Positions 7,993 to 16,959 of a stretch of 64,000 bases of DNA are shown here, in pieces (position 1 is the stretch's first letter; each line of letters starts with the position of its first letter). The position numbers were made by a program, and so were the translations under genes. Origin of the DNA: Thermomonospora echinospora (lineage in GTDB: Bacteria > Actinomycetota > Actinomycetes > Streptosporangiales > Streptosporangiaceae); contig NZ_FNVO01000012.1 of the NCBI RefSeq assembly GCF_900108175.1, positions 124,001 to 188,000 of the forward strand, written 5' to 3'. Below the pieces are notes generated by a model. The model saw only the letters and a list, made by a program, of their open reading frames with translations. It did not search any database and was not told the DNA's origin.

Positions 7993-9818
7993 TCTGCCCT
8001 CCCTCTGGGAACGAGCACGCCACTCGGTCCAGCCGTCTGCGAAAGCGCTTGAAGCCAGGTCTCACAGGCCAGCGTGGGACCGAGGGGGACGTAGGGCCTG
8101 GTGTCCTTGTACAGCCCCAGCAGGACGTTGCGGAGCGCATCGGCATCGATGAGTCCCATTTTCGCGAGAAGCGAGTCGTCACAGAGTTCCAGCAACTCTT
8201 TCCTGTTCTTCGTCAGCCCGGTGAAGAACTCGGCACTGTAGTCGCCCTTCGTGCTCCGGCCGAGATGCCGCTGCGGTGCGATACCGCGCATCGCCGCGCT
8301 GAGCACGGGCTTGAACTGCCTGGTGGAGAGGCGGTCCTCCAGCCGTACCGACAGCGCGACCTCGACAACCCGGTCATCCAGATAGGGTGCCTCCAGGCTC
8401 ACCCCGAATGCGGAGGCCATCCGGGAGTGCTGCCGATGGGCCGTGCCGTTTACTCGTGTTATCTGGATCATGTCATGCTGTACCGGCAGGTCGGACACCG
8501 GACGCAGGCCGTCTTCCGCGCTCTGTAGAAGTAGTTGCCGGACTTTCCCGACGGCGTCCCGCGTCGCCCACGGCGGCATCTTCGGAGCGATTTCCCAGTC
8601 GCCTTCCGGGGTTTCCCGGTGATCTGTGAGGTGATCGGCCACGGAGGAGACCCAGCGCGGATAGGACTTGCCGTTCAGCAGAAATCGCAGTGTGGTGGCC
8701 GTGGTCCAGCGGCGCTGTGCCTTCTTGGCCCGGATGTGCGGGATGGACTTCAGCGGGTGCCGACGGGCGAACGTGTGCAGACAGGCCAATCTCAAGTGGA
8801 AAAGTTCGTCCCCGTTGAGTCCGCGCAGGTGCCGGCTGGCGCCGGCATCGGAGACGACCCGTGCTAGATGCTCTGTCATCGCACGGACATGAAAGAAAGG
8901 CGTTGGTCCGTCGATCTCCTTGTCGGTCACCGCGGTCGGGGTGCACCAGGTGGGTGCGGTGTCGCGTTGGATGACCAGGTGGCGGGTGTTGGACAGGGCG
9001 GTCTGGCATTGGTCGGCCCAGGTCTTGTCGTCGTTGGAGGGGTCGAGGGGTTCGTAGTGGACGGTGATGAGGGGGTTGTCTCCGCGGGCTGCCAGGAAGC
9101 ACAGGCTGGTGGAGTCCATGCCGCCCGATAGGTCGGCGCTGATGACCTGGCCTGGTCTGGTGCGTGCTTGGACCGCTTCGATCAGTGTTTGGCGCAACGT
9201 GGTGGCTCCTCGGTCCAGTGGCATGTCTGGTTCCGGTGGGGTCCACCACTGGATGGTCCGGGCGGTTCCGTCGCCGTCGATGCGCAGGTAGTGCCCTCCG
9301 TGCAGGGCGTGGATCCCTTTCCACAGGCATGCGTCGTTCAGGGGCCACGGTGGTCCGTAGGGGGCCAGCAAGTGCAGTGCGATCAGTTCGGTGTCGACCT
9401 CTGCACCGGTCAGCGATGCCAGGGTCCACGGCCGGTCGGCGGCCACGGTCACTCCGGCCACGGTTCCATGGAAGACCTGCCGGGCGGTTGAAATGCTGCC
9501 TTGGATCCGTACCGTTCCCTGAATCGAGGAGACCAGGTGGAAGCATCCCGGTACGAACCGTGCCACCGTGTCCAGGTCGCTGACCGAACGCACGCCGCGA
9601 AGTCGCTCGGTCAGCGTCGTCCGGCTCACTCCCGCCGGGCCGAACAGCACCACTTTGTTGTTTCCCGCATCAGCCGACACCACGTCGTTGTCCGACCAGC
9701 GGCCCACGATCCACGGCCGGCCTGAGCAATGCGAGATCACCTGTACATCCCCCGGCCACGGCAACGAAGCCGCCACCTCGGCGCCCACCGGATGATCCGG
9801 AAGAACCACAAAATCCAT
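7989..9818 (-). CDS. lasso cyclase (asparagine synthetase-like)
   Basis: About 609 residues. The N-terminal half looks like a glutamine-amidotransferase domain without the N-terminal Cys (starts MDFVVLPDH), as in lasso cyclases. The C-terminal half is the ATP-pyrophosphatase domain with SGGMDSTSL at about 231. It would adenylate the ring Asp side chain and join it to the core N-terminus. I choose ATG 9818, with AAAGG upstream; a GTG seven codons earlier is possible. It follows the precursor and is separated from it by a strong hairpin. Homology to the family is plain; substrate assignment rests on context. Confidence 0.9.
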   Translation of the reverse strand: MDFVVLPDHPVGAEVAASLPWPGDVQVISHCSGRPWIVGRWSDNDVVSADAGNNKVVLFGPAGVSRTTLTERLRGVRSVSDLDTVARFVPGCFHLVSSIQGTVRIQGSISTARQVFHGTVAGVTVAADRPWTLASLTGAEVDTELIALHLLAPYGPPWPLNDACLWKGIHALHGGHYLRIDGDGTARTIQWWTPPEPDMPLDRGATTLRQTLIEAVQARTRPGQVISADLSGGMDSTSLCFLAARGDNPLITVHYEPLDPSNDDKTWADQCQTALSNTRHLVIQRDTAPTWCTPTAVTDKEIDGPTPFFHVRAMTEHLARVVSDAGASRHLRGLNGDELFHLRLACLHTFARRHPLKSIPHIRAKKAQRRWTTATTLRFLLNGKSYPRWVSSVADHLTDHRETPEGDWEIAPKMPPWATRDAVGKVRQLLLQSAEDGLRPVSDLPVQHDMIQITRVNGTAHRQHSRMASAFGVSLEAPYLDDRVVEVALSVRLEDRLSTRQFKPVLSAAMRGIAPQRHLGRSTKGDYSAEFFTGLTKNRKELLELCDDSLLAKMGLIDADALRNVLLGLYKDTRPYVPLGPTLACETWLQALSQTAGPSGVLVPRGRAE

Positions 9819-10050
9819 GAGAGTGAACCTTTTCCACACCCGTTCTGCCTACTCATCGACGTGACGTCCCGTCTTTGCACGCTCCGAACCGGTTGCGTGA
9901 CCTGCGCCGTGCGGCCGGTCGCGGACCCGGGCGCCCGTTGCGCGGCTCCAGGCCACATGTTGAAAGAGGTCCAATGCCCCTGTGCCCGGACGATTCCGGT
10001 CTTCCGGCGCACAGCACTCGCCTCGCCCGGCTGCTGAGGTACAGAACGTG

Positions 10051-10080
10051 TTCGGTGCCGGAACACTGGCACCGAACACA
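10051..10080 (-). terminator. hairpin between lasso precursor and cyclase
   Basis: Perfect 11-bp inverted repeat (TGTTCGGTGCC and its complement) with an 8-base loop, 22 bases beyond the precursor stop. It probably acts as a partial terminator or mRNA 3' stabiliser, so that precursor transcript exceeds enzyme transcript. Confidence 0.6.
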
Positions 10081-10101
10081 TTCCCGCATCGATCGGTTCG
10101 A

Positions 10102-10227
10102 CTAGTCGAGCCACCAGCCGCCGAACAGGTCGACGTAGCCGCCCTTGTCGGTGATGCGCGTCAGCTCGGTGAAGTCACCGAGCTCGATCAGCGCCGGCGG
10201 CTCATAGGGCATGGCCGATTCGATCAT
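10102..10227 (-). CDS. lasso peptide precursor
   Basis: 41 codons, preceded by a strong AGGAGG site. The leader (residues 1-24) contains the lasso motif YxxPxLxxxGxxxxxT as YEPPALIELGDFTELT. With that Thr at position -2 the core is ITDKGGYVDLFGGWWLD (17 residues). Asp9 is the only acid at position 7-9, giving a nine-residue ring (Ile1-Asp9) and an eight-residue tail with Trp-Trp as a likely plug. There are no cysteines, so it would be class II. Ile at position 1 is less usual than Gly. The gene is first in the minus-strand operon, upstream of cyclase, B1 and B2. It was found by reading the gap, as it is too short for simple ORF calling. Confidence 0.88.
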   Translation of the reverse strand: MIESAMPYEPPALIELGDFTELTRITDKGGYVDLFGGWWLD

Positions 10228-10695
10228 GGGTATTACCTCCTCTCCACTGGTAAGAAACGGCCGGGCGAACGCATTGCCGCAGGTGCGCCCGGTGGCACCG
10301 TTCTCGTCGAGTCCAGTGCCTACTGATATGACTATGACGAATATGACCTGGAGAGTCCTTGGCCGTTAGGGCCCTATGCTTGACCATCAGCGCACTTGAT
10401 CGTTCACGGCACGAACTCCTGACTAGGTCGTTCTCTGCAGGGCTCATCCGGACGGCCGATGAGTGAACCTTTCCACCATGTGGCCCTGGGCCCCGGGCGG
10501 CGGTGACCGGGCCCCGGGACGAGCCGTGCGGTGCAGGTCACGCGGTCGCTTCAGAGCGCGGAGGAACGGACCGATCGCCTTGTTCGCCAGGCGGAAATGA
10601 TGTGAAAGAAAATCAGTGGCCATCGACTTGCTCGCTCAGGCCACGGTCGCCCGCCTCTCGCTTCCAGCGGCCCGATGTGCGCCCACATGTGCTCC
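10228..10695 (-). promoter_or_regulatory. upstream region of lasso operon, with palindrome
   Basis: 468 bases between the AraC gene and the precursor, holding the operon's promoter. A palindrome TAGGGCCCTA lies at 10367-10376. Its extension CATAGGGCCCT (minus strand, 10368-10378) recurs upstream of the AraC gene at 11864-11874, in each case roughly 130-140 bases from the start codon. No further gene is seen here. Confidence 0.4.
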
Positions 10696-11736
10696 CTATC
10701 GGTCTGCGTGCATCCGGTGGGCCGCGCTTTTCAGCATATTGTTGCGGTAGTCTTTCGGTGGCGTCCCGTAAGTGGCGCGAAAGATCCGACTAAAATGCGC
10801 ACCATCGGTGAATCCCCAGTGCATGGCGATGGCATAGATGGGGCGCGTGCCGAGTTGAGGATTGGCAAGGTCATGTCGGCATTGTTCAAGTCGTCGGTGA
10901 CGTATCCAGGACGCCACCGTGGTGCCCTTTTCCTGGAACAGCTTATGTAGGTATCGTGTGGAGATCTGGTGGGCTGCGGCTATACTTTCGGGACACAGCT
11001 CCGGATTGCCAAGGCTTTGCTGGATGAAGCCGAGGATCTCCGTGATCAGGGCCTGTTTCCCCGACAGCAGCGACTGCGGCATGTGGACGTGGAGCCGGTG
11101 AGCACAGGCGGCCTCCACCAGGTCCACCGTGACCCGTGCCAGTCCAAGTTCGTCAACCGTCGTGTACTCGTGCGCATGCCGCATGAGCTGGACAAGGTGG
11201 TTCCACAGCACGGCGGCGACCCCCGTCCGGGCAGAGAACGGAACCGAAACAATCCGGTTGATGTCGTTGGAGCGCAACTGGAGCGATGTTCGCGGGATCT
11301 GGACCACCATGACCGCAGTGTCGCCGCCCCGAGAAGAGAGGCATCCATGGAAGGGTCGTGAACTGTCGATGATGACGATCTTGCTGGTGCCAAGCGTGGC
11401 AGTCCGGCCGTTCTGTGAAATTTCTCCGCCACCATTAATTATTGCGCAGTAGGTGTCAGGATTCTTCTGCTGTATCAGCTTGGTGCTTCGATGGAACCGG
11501 ACCGGGGGATGCTCCAGTTCCGAGATCAAGACTCCATTGAGATCGAGCACGCGCAGTGAGGCGTGAAAGTCGTCTGCGTGTTCGCTTGAAATTCGGCAGG
11601 GTGCGTGGAAACGTGACACTGTTTCGATCCAACGGGAGAGGCGCTCCTCCGGATGTAGCTCCGCGGTGCTGAAATATGTGATCAATTTCACACTCTCGTC
11701 GAGAACGTACCGGGTGCTGGTACGGGGAGCACGCAC
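10696..11736 (-). CDS. AraC-family transcriptional regulator (lasso island)
   Basis: 346 residues (GTG start; an inner GTG at 11688 is possible). The N-terminal part matches the AraC-binding-like sensor domain (RLSRWIETVSRF, DTYCAIINGGGE, IIDSSRPFHGCL). The C-terminal double helix-turn-helix is clear (ESIAAAHQISTRYLHKLFQEKG, SWIRHRRLEQCRHDLAN, and IAMHWGFTDGAHFSRIFRATYG). Same strand as and directly upstream of the lasso precursor, so it is the best candidate for the pathway-specific activator. A sister protein with the same architecture is at 18522-19535. Confidence 0.88.
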   Translation of the reverse strand: MRAPRTSTRYVLDESVKLITYFSTAELHPEERLSRWIETVSRFHAPCRISSEHADDFHASLRVLDLNGVLISELEHPPVRFHRSTKLIQQKNPDTYCAIINGGGEISQNGRTATLGTSKIVIIDSSRPFHGCLSSRGGDTAVMVVQIPRTSLQLRSNDINRIVSVPFSARTGVAAVLWNHLVQLMRHAHEYTTVDELGLARVTVDLVEAACAHRLHVHMPQSLLSGKQALITEILGFIQQSLGNPELCPESIAAAHQISTRYLHKLFQEKGTTVASWIRHRRLEQCRHDLANPQLGTRPIYAIAMHWGFTDGAHFSRIFRATYGTPPKDYRNNMLKSAAHRMHADR

Positions 11737-12366
11737 ATGCCGAACGGGTGGCTCTGCCGCGGCCGGAGCAGGTGCTCTCTGTGCCCCCTTGTCAGCGAGG
11801 TCGGGAGGTCGGTCCCAACCGGGGACATAACGGATAAAAAGTAAGAAGCTGGGGTTGGGGCGCCATAGGGCCCTTGGGCCCCATCTCGCGCTACAAGGGC
11901 CCCGATGTGCTTCCTGGATCGCTCGCTGGCGGTGGATCCGTGCTCGACGAACACCCCTGTGCCCACGGCTCTGTGCCGAGGGCCGGCCATGCGCACCGGC
12001 GAAGGCGGCGGATGGCAGGACCTTTTCACCGCCGGTTCCGCCTGCTCACCGACGTGGCGGTCCCTTTTCCTTCTGGACCGGCCGCGTGGCCTGTACTGCG
12101 CGGCTCGCCACGGGGTCCGGTCGCCCACTGCCGGTGCCCGGGGTGAATAAGGCTCACTTCGCCCAGGGGGCGGCGACGCGTTTCCGAAGCCTGGTGCAGC
12201 TCAGAGGGCCTGGGCGGGTCTGGCTCAGGTAAATACGACCAGTGCCGCCGACGGCGGCCGAGGACGCGGTGGCACCTGTATGCTGCAACGAAATTCGAGG
12301 GATACCCGCATTCCGATCCCAGAGTTCCGGCGCCTTGGCAGAAGTTCCGCCGATGTGACCGCCCCG
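11737..12366. other. 630-base gap upstream of the AraC gene
   Basis: No gene is supported. It contains the CATAGGGCCCT motif at 11864-11874 shared with the lasso promoter region and several GGGCCC runs. Probably a regulatory region plus degenerate sequence. Confidence 0.4.
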
Positions 12367-13050
12367 TCAGTTCTCAATGGCTGTGTCCGGCCGTATGCCA
12401 AGCCATTTTACTATCGCGGTCGCCCGGTTCTGGGCTTCCATCTTCGCGTATATTCGATTGATATAGTTCTTGACGCTCTTTTCGGCAAGGAAAAGCTGGG
12501 CAGCGATACTGGAGTTCGTGTGCCCCTGGGCGATGAGGTTCATGACATCGGTCTCACGTGCCGACAGGCCGAAGTGTTCTCTTCTCGCCCCCGGATTCCG
12601 CTCGACGCACGGGCACTGGCCGGCTTTGGCTGCGGTGACTAGTGCCGCGGCGGCGGTCGGTGAGAGGGGGTGCGCATTGCTCCGCACGGTGTCACGGATG
12701 GCGTCGGTCAGTTCCTCCACCGTGAACGTGTCGTGCACCAAGTAGCCGATGGCGCCGCTGCGGATCGCTGACAGCACCATATCGGGGTCATCGGCGTAGG
12801 TCAGTATGATGACCCGGCTGACCTCACTGAGCATTGCGACGCTGGTAATCCCGTCGCCCTCGGGCATGGGCATGTCCGATAGCACGACATCGGGCTTGAT
12901 CTGCCAGGCCAGGTCCACGGCACGACGGCTGTCCCCCGCCTCCCCGACTATTTCGAGGTCATTGCTGGCTTCGAGGACCGTGGTGAGGCCCGACCGGATG
13001 ATGGGGCTATCGTCCACCACCATGATCCGGTAACGCTCCATGTCTCCCAT
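12367..13050 (-). CDS. NarL/LuxR-type response regulator, receiver lacks conserved Lys
   Basis: 227 residues. The receiver domain has the acidic pair (VVDDS), the phospho-acceptor Asp (VVLSDMPMP) and the Thr (ILTYADD). The conserved Lys of GYLLKD is replaced by His (GYLVHD). The C-terminal LuxR helix-turn-helix reads LSARETDVMNLIAQGHTNSSIAAQLFLAEKSVKNYINRIYAKM. It is divergent from the kinase unit at 13292-16192 and upstream of the AraC gene. It may answer to that kinase or be an orphan. The Lys-to-His change may weaken phosphorylation-dependent switching. Confidence 0.88.
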   Translation of the reverse strand: MGDMERYRIMVVDDSPIIRSGLTTVLEASNDLEIVGEAGDSRRAVDLAWQIKPDVVLSDMPMPEGDGITSVAMLSEVSRVIILTYADDPDMVLSAIRSGAIGYLVHDTFTVEELTDAIRDTVRSNAHPLSPTAAAALVTAAKAGQCPCVERNPGARREHFGLSARETDVMNLIAQGHTNSSIAAQLFLAEKSVKNYINRIYAKMEAQNRATAIVKWLGIRPDTAIEN

Positions 13051-13291
13051 CCGACTCTCCCAGACTCCCGACAGGCAGGTCTTCGTGATGCCCGCGGTCG
13101 CGGTCGACCACGGCAGATGGTTCGAGCTTGCAATCGGCTGTAAGGTTTGTCATGACCGACATTCGGGGGTCATGGCTCACGGTCCGCCATAGAGAGGTGA
13201 CGATTGGTCGAGGACGAAGTGGGCCGCCTGCCGGGCGAGGTGCCGGTCCTGCATGTTGTGCCAGCAAGATGAACTCTTCGTGAAGTAATCG

Positions 13292-14458
13292 ATGGCTGTA
13301 CCCGGTATTCGGGAGGGCGTCGTCCGGGAGTCGGGGCCCTCGGACCACGCTCTGGCTCGCACGGTGCTCCGTTTCGCCATCGCGCTGCGCTGCGGGGGCG
13401 TGACGGCGGCGATCATCGCCGCGAGTGTCAGCGACGGTACGGGCATATCCCGTGTCTGGCAGGTGTTGGTGCTCGGCGGGTTGGCCCTGTGGGCGGTGTT
13501 CTTCACCGTGGTGGCCGTACGGCACGGGTTGAGGTTCCCGTTGGTGGCCGGCGATACCGCCGTAGTAGCGCTGGCGCTCCTCGCACAGCCGCGGTTCATC
13601 CCGGTCTCGGCCGTCGTCGACGAGAGCACCTGGGCCATCATGCTGGCCAGCACCGCCATCTACGTCGCGCAGCTCTCCCTGCGCCCGGCCGCTGGACTGC
13701 CGTTGGCGCTCACGGTGATCGTCGCGTACATGGTCGGTGTCCCAGTGTCGACCAGCCAGGTCCGGGTGTTGTTCGTGCAGGCCGGGGTGGTCAGCGCCAT
13801 GATGGAGCTGTTGCGCCGCGGGGGCCGCAGGGCGGACGCCATCGTCGCGGACCGGGACCGCGAACGACAGCGGGTCATGGTCGAGGCGGCCAGGAGGGCA
13901 GACGAACGCCACCAGCGGCTGCAAATGCACGATTCGGTGCTGGCTGTCCTCAGCATGGTCGCCTCGGGCGCCATGCAGGCCGACTCACCGGGCCTGCGCA
14001 GGGGCGCGCAGCAGGCCCTGGACGTCGTCGAGGAGTTCGCCGCGCCTCCGGCCTCCGACGGCGGCGTCCTTGTCGACCTGGTGGGAGGGCTCAGGAAGCT
14101 GGTCACCGAAATGTCCTCCCGTCTCGACATCGAGGTCGCACACCACGAGGCCGCGCGGATCTACGTACCGGAGTCGGTCGCCCTAGCGGTCATCGGCGCG
14201 GCAGGTGAGGCGCTTCGCAACATCGAGCGCCATGCCGGGGTGGCCCGGGCGGTCGTTCGTGCGGAACGGCAGGGCGACCTGGTGACCGTGGAGATCACCG
14301 ATCGGGGTCTGGGCTTTGATCCAGACCGCCTCCCCGATGACAGACATGGGATCAAGAGGTCGATCGTGGAACGTATGAAGGTGGTCGGCGGATCCGCCGC
14401 GGTGTGGTCTCGGTCAGGAGAGGGAACCCGGGTTACATTGCGGTGGCCCGGTGACTGA
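13292..14458 (+). CDS. membrane sensor histidine kinase (NarX/DegS-like)
   Basis: 388 residues. About five membrane segments lie in the first 170 residues, then a linker coiled coil (RDRERQRVMVEAARRADERHQRL). The dimerisation/phospho-acceptor helix follows with His in QMHDSVLAVLSMVASG, then a HATPase with the N-box EALRNIERHA and the G1 box DRGLGFDP. It is first in a three-gene unit with overlapping ends. The partners are a degenerate kinase and a response regulator. The spacing suggests that it phosphorylates the regulator at 15545. Confidence 0.85.
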   Translation: MAVPGIREGVVRESGPSDHALARTVLRFAIALRCGGVTAAIIAASVSDGTGISRVWQVLVLGGLALWAVFFTVVAVRHGLRFPLVAGDTAVVALALLAQPRFIPVSAVVDESTWAIMLASTAIYVAQLSLRPAAGLPLALTVIVAYMVGVPVSTSQVRVLFVQAGVVSAMMELLRRGGRRADAIVADRDRERQRVMVEAARRADERHQRLQMHDSVLAVLSMVASGAMQADSPGLRRGAQQALDVVEEFAAPPASDGGVLVDLVGGLRKLVTEMSSRLDIEVAHHEAARIYVPESVALAVIGAAGEALRNIERHAGVARAVVRAERQGDLVTVEITDRGLGFDPDRLPDDRHGIKRSIVERMKVVGGSAAVWSRSGEGTRVTLRWPGD

Positions 14459-15560
14459 GACATCGGCGGCATCCCTCTTCGCCGTCCGTTTCAATCGCGC
14501 ATTCGATGTTGCCACGGTCATCGCGGTCGCGGTGTGGCAGACCACCGCCGCGTTCGCAGCACTGCTCGTCTACCTCGGCCAGTACCGCTCTCCCGAGGCG
14601 GCCGTGGCCCTGTGGGCCCTGCAGCTCCTGATCATCGCCGTCGGGGCAGCGCTCTTGATCCGGGGAGTCCGGCGTACCTCGGCGACCTGGCTACTGATCA
14701 TGATAGACCTGGCCATCGGTGCGGCCATGGCGGTCAACTGTCCCGGCGAACAGCTACTGAAGATCAACTGGGCGTGGGCCACGGTCGGGCTGATAGGAGT
14801 GCTTCTCCTGCTCCACCGGCCGATGCGCGAGTTGGTGTCGCTGCTGGCGGTCAATGCGGGCGTCATCTTCTTCGTCCTGCTGGCCGCAGGCAATGTCAAC
14901 CGGCACACCATCGCGGGATTCGTGACCCTGCTATACGCCTCGGCCAGTATTCAGCTGGCCATGATGGCGGGGGCACGGGTGTTTCGATTCAGTGGTGGCA
15001 TGGCGGCCGAGGCCGCGGCCGAACGCTGGGAGATCAAAACACGGGAAGGGGTCATCGCAGAGGTCGCTGCGGCACGGCAAGCTCGCTACCAGATGATCCG
15101 AGCGCTCATTGCGCCGATCTTGCGGGGGTTGTCCGACGGCACCGTCGATCCGGCGGATCCTGGCGTACAGCACCGATGCGCCACCGCCGAGGCCGTGCTC
15201 CGTCAACTGCTGGCCGAGCGTGAGGATGCCTCTCACCCACTGCTGCGGATCCTGCAGCCCGGCATCGACGCCGCGGTGCATCGCGGTGCCGTGGTTGACA
15301 CGGCCCTGGTGGGAGAGCTGCCGCCGATGACCGAGCAGAGGGGGTACGCCCTCGCCGGCGTCCCGCTCGCCGTCCTGGCGACTGCGCGCAGGTATGTCCG
15401 CGTCACAGTGGTCTCCACCACGCCCGGCCACGTCAGCATCTCGGTGCTTACCGACGGCGACGTCGCCGTCCCCGGCGACGTCTCGGTGGACGGAGTCACC
15501 GTCACCACCGATCATGATGGTGACCTGCTCTGGCTGGAGGCACGATGGGAGAGGTCGTGA
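14451..15560 (+). CDS. degenerate histidine-kinase-like membrane protein
   Basis: 369 residues, GTG start overlapping the previous stop by eight bases. The N-terminal half has about five membrane segments, mirroring the kinase upstream. The C-terminal half keeps the shape of a dimerisation helix (ARYQMIRALIAPILRGLSDG) but has no His at the acceptor position. The ATPase-like end (YVRVTVVSTTPGHVSISVL) lacks the N and G boxes. It probably forms a heterodimer with, or senses for, the active kinase. The identification as a kinase relic is my inference from layout. Confidence 0.65.
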   Translation: MTETSAASLFAVRFNRAFDVATVIAVAVWQTTAAFAALLVYLGQYRSPEAAVALWALQLLIIAVGAALLIRGVRRTSATWLLIMIDLAIGAAMAVNCPGEQLLKINWAWATVGLIGVLLLLHRPMRELVSLLAVNAGVIFFVLLAAGNVNRHTIAGFVTLLYASASIQLAMMAGARVFRFSGGMAAEAAAERWEIKTREGVIAEVAAARQARYQMIRALIAPILRGLSDGTVDPADPGVQHRCATAEAVLRQLLAEREDASHPLLRILQPGIDAAVHRGAVVDTALVGELPPMTEQRGYALAGVPLAVLATARRYVRVTVVSTTPGHVSISVLTDGDVAVPGDVSVDGVTVTTDHDGDLLWLEARWERS

Positions 15561-16192
15561 GCATCGCCGTCGTCGACGACCAGGACGTCGTACTGTCCGG
15601 GGTGCGAGCGTGGGTCACGGAGGACCTCGCGGGACGGGTCGAGATCGTGCACACCGCCACCGATCTCGGCGGTCTCGACAGCGGACCGGCGGCGACGGCC
15701 GACGTGCTGGTCATCGACCTGCGGATCGGCGGCGAACTGGTCTTCGACCAGATCGCTGAACTCGCCAAGGCGGGCCGCCGTATCGTGGTCTTCTCCCAAC
15801 ACGCCGAGGCCGAATGCGTACATCGCGCCGAAATGGCCGGCGCACATGCCTACATCACCAAGGAGTCCAACGAAGGCCAGCGGCATCTCATCGAGGCGAT
15901 CCTGGCCGTGGCGGCCGGGGACACCTATACCACTCCGTCGCAGGCCGGCGCCATGCTCGCCGATACCCGCCGCGATCGGCCCAGGTTCTCCGAACAGGAA
16001 CTGCGCACCATGCGTCTGTGGCTCGGTGGCCTGACCCGGGCGGCAGTCGCCCGGCAGATGGGGATCAGCGAGCATACCGTCAAGCAGTACCTCGCTCGGG
16101 CCCGAGAAAAGTACGCCAAGGCCGGCCGCGAGGTCCCGACCAGGATCGACCTGTACCGCGAGGCCCAGCGAGACGGGATCGTGGATGCTTGA
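15545..16192 (+). CDS. LuxR-type response regulator
   Basis: 215 residues. The receiver domain has an acidic pair (VVDDQ), phospho-acceptor (VLVIDLRIG), Ser (VVFSQ) and Lys (AYITKES) all in place. The C-terminal helix-turn-helix is LTRAAVARQMGISEHTVKQYLARAREKYAKAG, closer to sigma-70 region-4-like/LuxR variants than to standard NarL. It overlaps the upstream gene by 16 bases, so the three genes are one transcript. Targets are unknown; the lasso operon and the AraC gene are the obvious local candidates. Confidence 0.85.
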   Translation: MGEVVSIAVVDDQDVVLSGVRAWVTEDLAGRVEIVHTATDLGGLDSGPAATADVLVIDLRIGGELVFDQIAELAKAGRRIVVFSQHAEAECVHRAEMAGAHAYITKESNEGQRHLIEAILAVAAGDTYTTPSQAGAMLADTRRDRPRFSEQELRTMRLWLGGLTRAAVARQMGISEHTVKQYLARAREKYAKAGREVPTRIDLYREAQRDGIVDA

Positions 16193-16365
16193 CCCCGCCT
16201 TGTCCTTCCGGCGGTTGCGGAAGCCGGGTGCGGGTGGAGGCATCGGCCAGGTTCACCGGCCGGCCGCCTGCCCTGCCGGGACTGTGAGCGGTCAGCGAGC
16301 GAATACGGCCACCCTGCGGGGCCCGGAACGGTAGGCGATTCCACCGTCCCGAACCATCCGTGTCA

Positions 16366-16690
16366 TCACTGAGATGGTGTTTGAGGGATGATCAGCCGCT
16401 CCTCGAGCATCTCGCGGACGGACCACGCCGACTCCTCACCGGTGTCCCCTGAGGCTCGGAGACCGCCGTACGGTTGCTGGTCCGTACGCCGGCTCGGAGC
16501 CTCGTTGATCAGGACCCGCCGAAGTCCAGCGCTCGGCCGCCGTTGGCGCCTTCGGGACATCGCAATGAACAGGCTGGCCCGAAGACCCCACCAGGTGTCG
16601 TTCGCCCAACACAACGCCTCGTCGAGGTCGTCGAATAAGTCGGCCGAGGGTGCCGTCGCCGTGATCTCAACGCCGGGCATGACGAGCCGA
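16366..16690 (-). pseudogene. aldehyde dehydrogenase, C-terminal remnant
   Basis: The minus strand reads LFDDLDEALCWANDTWWGLRAS, then VLINEAPSRRTDQQPYGGLR and SAWSVREMLEERLII, the standard C-terminus of NAD-dependent aldehyde dehydrogenases. Between them the frame slips and slips back: the ALDFGG segment is in another frame. The catalytic Cys and the whole N-terminus are missing, so it is a dead fragment of uncertain origin at the right end of element A. Confidence 0.7.
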
Positions 16691-16730
16691 CCGTAGGGCG
16701 GGACCGCCATGCTGGCATGACTGTGGCCAT

Positions 16731-16768
16731 GCCGACGGGCCGGACAGCACACTGTCCGGCCCGTCGGC
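16731..16768. terminator. 17-bp perfect hairpin at right end of element A
   Basis: A 17-bp perfect stem (GCCGACGGGCCGGACAG) with a 4-base loop. The core resembles the hairpin following the intact integrase of element C (41445-41482), including the CATGCCGACGGG lead-in, so it may be the terminator of a lost integrase. Confidence 0.7.
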
Positions 16769-16959
16769 AGTAGGGGTGTGGGACGGGATGTCGGCCCGCC
16801 TACGGCGCTGTGACACGGCTGTCCCGGGAACGGCGGGGATGCAGCCCGTTCGGGACATCCAGGGCCTGGTCCGAGCCGTTGAGGGAACATGGAACGAACT
16901 GGGGCCAATCGGGCGGCGGGCATACCGAACCAACCTGGGGGTTTGCCCAGGTCAGGCTG

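Larger units (their letters stand above)
5290..16959. mobile_element. integrative element A (lasso-peptide island) in the tRNA-Lys array
   Basis: Segment bounded by two 45-bp tRNA-Lys 3'-half repeats (5290 and 16960). Its left arm (about 5335-5450) resembles those after the repeats at 17004 and 24408. It holds the lasso operon, regulators and a sensor-kinase unit. No integrase remains, but near its right end a strong hairpin resembles the one after the intact integrase of element C. This is inferred from repeat structure, not from a demonstrated excision. Confidence 0.65.

Noticed and set aside
11855-12232. Possible second RiPP precursor upstream of the AraC gene
   Set aside because: Open frames there lack a leader motif, a plausible core or a ribosome site.
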